Assembly (NCBI RefSeq): GCF_010858045.1
Contig: NZ_JAAGVC010000001.1
Span: 413,275 to 477,274, forward strand
Reading direction: 5' to 3'
From: Nocardia cyriacigeorgica
GTDB taxonomy: Bacteria > Actinomycetota > Actinomycetes > Mycobacteriales > Mycobacteriaceae
Length of the DNA: 64,000 nucleotides
Numbering within the stretch: the stretch's first letter is position 1; each line of letters begins with the position of its first letter. The notes under the pieces were generated by a model. It was given only the letters and a program-made list of their open reading frames with translations, did no database searches and was not told the DNA's origin. Shown in pieces: positions 61,656 through 64,000 of this stretch. The position numbers were made by a program, and so were the translations under genes.

Positions 61656-62881
61656 CAGCCGCCTCCGGACTGCTGATCGACATCTCGCCGTTGCGGTCGA
61701 GCAGGCCCTTCCGGGCCGCGTTCGCCGCCCGGCTGGTGTCGGTGCTCGGCATCGGACTGCTGATGGTGGCCCTGCCGGTGCAGGTCTATCAGCTGTCCGG
61801 TTCGACGCTGCACGTCGCCGGAGTCACCACCGTGACGGCGATCGCGCTGTTCACCGGCAGCCTGGCCGGTGGTGTGATCGCCGACCGATTCGATCGCCGC
61901 ACGGTGATCCAGTGGTCGCGCAGCGCCGCGGGCGCGGGGTTCCTCGCGTTGGGCGCCAATGCGCTGCTGCCGGATCCGCAGCTGGCCGTCATCTACGCCG
62001 CCGCCGCCCTGGACGGGGCGGCCGGCGGTGTCAGCGGCACCGCCATGATGGCGCTGGTGCCGGTGCTCGTCGGACGAGAGAAGGTCGCCGCCGCCGGTGC
62101 GCTGACCGCGCTCACCTCCGATCTCGGCACCATGATCACCCCCGCGTTCGCGGGCATACTCATCGCGCGGACCGGTGTCGCCCCGGCGTTCTTCATCGCC
62201 GCGGGCGCGACCGCCGCGACCGTCGGCCTGATTCGTGCGATCGGCCCGGCGCCGCCACCCGCGCGCGTCGCGCAACATCCATTGCGGGAGCTGGCGATCG
62301 GGATCCGATTCGCGCTCGAGCACCGGGTGATCCGCGCGGCCCTGCTGACCGGGCTGATCGCCATGCTGGTCAGCGGGCCGCTGGTGCTGTTGCCCGCCTT
62401 CGCCGATGTCGAACTGAACGCCGGACCGGCCACCCTCGGCCTGCTCTATGCCGCGCCCGGCGCCGGCGCCGTGATCGGATCGCTGACCAGCGGCTGGATC
62501 GGTCGCAGCCGCTATCCCGGCCGGGATCTGATCGTCGCCATGGCGGTCATGCCGCTCGGTGTCATCGCGGCCGGGTTGTCCCCGCACGCCGCCGGGGTGT
62601 TTCTCGGATTGGCCGGATTCGGTGTGGCCAGGGCGGTCAACATGGTGCTGCGCTACACCGTGCTCCAGCACCACGCGCCGGAGGAGCTGCGCGGCCGGAT
62701 CTCGGGGTTGCTCATGGTGCAGGCCGTCACCGGAACGGCCATCGGGTCGATGGTGGCCGGCATCGTCGGCCAATTGTTCGCCCCCGCAGCGGCATTGGTG
62801 ATCTACGGGTCGGCGGTGCTGGCGCTCACCGCGCTGACCGCTGCCCTGTCCGGACCGTTGTACGAGAAGAAGGAGCAGTAA
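61652..62881 (+). CDS. MFS siderophore exporter (EntS-like)
   Basis: A 409-residue 12-helix transporter. SRPFRAAFAARLVSVLGIGLLMVALPVQVYQLSGSTLHVAG and GSLAGGVIADRFDRRTVIQWSR (motif A) are characteristic of the EntS enterobactin exporters. The start is GTG 61652 within a GTGA overlap with the lipoprotein gene, and the stop overlaps the next ATG. Exports the newly made siderophore. Confidence 0.9.
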   Translation: MTAASGLLIDISPLRSSRPFRAAFAARLVSVLGIGLLMVALPVQVYQLSGSTLHVAGVTTVTAIALFTGSLAGGVIADRFDRRTVIQWSRSAAGAGFLALGANALLPDPQLAVIYAAAALDGAAGGVSGTAMMALVPVLVGREKVAAAGALTALTSDLGTMITPAFAGILIARTGVAPAFFIAAGATAATVGLIRAIGPAPPPARVAQHPLRELAIGIRFALEHRVIRAALLTGLIAMLVSGPLVLLPAFADVELNAGPATLGLLYAAPGAGAVIGSLTSGWIGRSRYPGRDLIVAMAVMPLGVIAAGLSPHAAGVFLGLAGFGVARAVNMVLRYTVLQHHAPEELRGRISGLLMVQAVTGTAIGSMVAGIVGQLFAPAAALVIYGSAVLALTALTAALSGPLYEKKEQ

Positions 62882-63720
62882 TGGTGGATCGCGCCGCCTA
62901 TGCCGAACGGATCACCGAGGTGCTGGCGGGAGACCACGGCGAGAAGGTCGGCTACCCCATCGGGCTGTGTGCGGTCGAGGTACTGCGCAGCGAACCGGTG
63001 GGGGCGGGCCTGTTGCGTCTCACCTTCGGTGGCGCCGACCTGGCCGGATTCCACAGCTACGTGCCGGACGAGCATGTGCGCCTGGTCTTCCCCGGCGAGG
63101 ACGGGGTGCTACGGCTGCCACGCCGCGACGGATTGTCGCTGGAATGGGGCAAACCGCGCCCGGTGTCGCGGGAGTACACGGTGCGCCGCTACGACCGCGA
63201 AGCATTGGAACTCGACATCGACTTCGCCCTGCATCCCGGCGGCCTGGCCTCGGACTGGGCGCTGGCGGCGACGCCGGGCACCCGCATCCACATCGCGGGC
63301 CCGCCCGGCGGCGTCGTCGTCCCGCGCACCTACGACAAGTATCTGCTCGCCGGTGACATCACCGCGCTGCCCGCGATCGCGCGGTGGCTCGAATGGTTGC
63401 CGCGCACCGCCTCCGGGTGGGTGTTCGTCGAGGTCACCGGCCCGGAACAGGAGATCGCGCTGGACGCACCTGAGGGTGTGCGGGTGCGCTGGGTGCATCG
63501 CGGCGATATCGCGCCCGGGCACGGTGACGCGCTCGAGCAGGCCATCCGCACGGTGACGGTCCCGCCCGGCGAACGGGTGTACGTGTGGCTGGCCGCGGAG
63601 GCCGGTGTGTTGCGCCCCTTGCGGCGCTGGGTGCGCGCCGAACTCGGCGTCGACCCGAAGGACTACCTGATCGCCGGCTACTGGAAGCGCGGCGTGGCCG
63701 ATTTCGATCGAGAGGAATGA
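62881..63720 (+). CDS. Siderophore-interacting protein (FAD-dependent ferric reductase)
   Basis: A 279-residue SIP/ViuB-type flavoprotein that reduces Fe(III) from the imported siderophore with NAD(P)H. The FAD-binding block is PRPVSREYTVRRYDREALELDIDFALH; the SIP domain has KYLLAGDITALPAIARWLEWLP and VYVWLAAEAGVLRPLRRWVR, ending DYLIAGYWKRG. ATG 62881 shares one base with the preceding stop. Cytoplasmic. Confidence 0.93.
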   Translation: MVDRAAYAERITEVLAGDHGEKVGYPIGLCAVEVLRSEPVGAGLLRLTFGGADLAGFHSYVPDEHVRLVFPGEDGVLRLPRRDGLSLEWGKPRPVSREYTVRRYDREALELDIDFALHPGGLASDWALAATPGTRIHIAGPPGGVVVPRTYDKYLLAGDITALPAIARWLEWLPRTASGWVFVEVTGPEQEIALDAPEGVRVRWVHRGDIAPGHGDALEQAIRTVTVPPGERVYVWLAAEAGVLRPLRRWVRAELGVDPKDYLIAGYWKRGVADFDREE

Positions 63721-63725
63721 GCTCC

Positions 63726-63965
63726 ATGAGCGACGAACAGACCATCCCCGCCGGACAGCGGTTCATCGTCGACGATATCGCCGCCGCACTCGGCGTGCCG
63801 GCGGACGAACTGACGATCGACACCAATCTGCTGGACGCCGGACTGGATTCGGTGCGGATCATGTCCCTGGTGGAGAAGTGGCGGGCCGCCGGGCATGAGC
63901 AGGTCGATTTCGCCACCCTCGCCGCCGACCCGGTGCTCGGTGCCTGGCTGGACGTCCTGTCGTGA
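63726..63965 (+). CDS. Stand-alone aryl carrier protein (EntB-ArCP-like)
   Basis: A 79-residue carrier. LLDAGLDSVRIMSLVEKWRAAG with the phosphopantetheine Ser (about 39), followed by VDFATLAADPVLGAWLDVLS, matches the C-terminal carrier domain of isochorismatase EntB (GLDSVRMMxLxxRWR... DFxxLAxxPTIxAW). It would carry 2,3-dihydroxybenzoate or salicylate to the first condensation domain of the NRPS. The isochorismatase half of EntB is not attached. Last complete gene of the operon in view. Confidence 0.88.
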   Translation: MSDEQTIPAGQRFIVDDIAAALGVPADELTIDTNLLDAGLDSVRIMSLVEKWRAAGHEQVDFATLAADPVLGAWLDVLS

Positions 63966-64000
63966 GCGGTGGCGCGGCACCGGCCGCGCCACCGGCCCGC
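63962..64000 (+). CDS. Start of the next operon gene (cut by the window edge)
   Basis: GTG 63962 overlaps the carrier-protein stop as GTGA and opens a frame beginning MSGGAAPAAPPAR that runs off the window. The same coupling is used by its neighbours, so a real gene start is likely. Only 13 codons are visible; identity unknown. Confidence 0.4.
   Translation, partial: MSGGAAPAAPPAR

Noticed and set aside
1..64000. CRISPR arrays, tRNA or rRNA genes, IS elements
   Set aside because: No regularly spaced repeats, no cloverleaf with a conserved T-arm, and no transposase motifs were seen in either strand.

Overview
The window comes from a high-GC, mycolic-acid-containing actinobacterium, most likely Nocardia or a close relative. 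The support is codon bias, two MspA-family porins, an antigen-85-type mycolyltransferase, actinobacterial-style acyl-CoA carboxylase beta and epsilon subunits, IdeR-type iron boxes and a SARP regulator. I see no rRNA, tRNA, CRISPR array or insertion sequence.

The left part (1-22 kb) is mixed accessory and housekeeping DNA. It holds a carotenoid-cleavage-oxygenase gene with a divergent PadR regulator, and a single-chain phenylalanyl-tRNA-synthetase-like gene behind an attenuator-like leader. A patch of gene remnants follows (AraC, HD, DJ-1 and RibD_C fragments around one intact DJ-1 gene). Then come an XRE/SDR pair, a three-peptide mini-operon divergent from an XRE/DUF5919 regulator with Nudix and HD genes next to it, a PBP-type D,D-carboxypeptidase, and a three-gene nitrile hydratase/thiocyanate hydrolase-like operon. 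After these lie an acyl-CoA carboxylase beta gene, a TetR/MFS efflux unit with a clear palindromic operator, and an Ag85-like esterase.

The centre (22.2-48.2 kb) looks like a biosynthetic gene cluster. Its core is one leftward operon (34843 to 22241) of tightly packed genes. In transcription order these are: acyl-CoA carboxylase beta and epsilon, malonyl transferase, a long acyl carrier protein, AcpS-type phosphopantetheinyl transferase, ketoreductase, hotdog dehydratase, ketosynthase, second hotdog dehydratase, a ketosynthase whose cysteine is Ala, a fused two-ketosynthase protein (active KS plus a CLF-like half with His for Cys), a KASIII-like protein lacking the usual His and Asn, and S-adenosylmethionine synthetase. 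No enoyl reductase and no thioesterase are present. By family logic this is a highly reducing type II PKS that would make a polyene chain. A SARP/NB-ARC regulator diverges from it. Downstream are a GMC oxidoreductase, an epimerase, two TetR regulators, two DUF1772 proteins, an aldo-keto reductase, a second carotenoid oxygenase, two methyltransferases, a FAD monooxygenase and a SnoaL-like protein, all plausible tailoring genes.

The right part (48-64 kb) begins with two leftward MspA porin genes. Next is an iron-regulated catechol-type siderophore locus: FecCD permeases, ATPase, a C-A-T-C-A-T-TE NRPS, a binding lipoprotein, an EntS-like exporter, a siderophore-interacting reductase and a stand-alone aryl carrier protein. 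Two IdeR-like boxes lie in front of the transporter and NRPS units. The locus runs off the right edge, where the aryl-acid genes probably lie.
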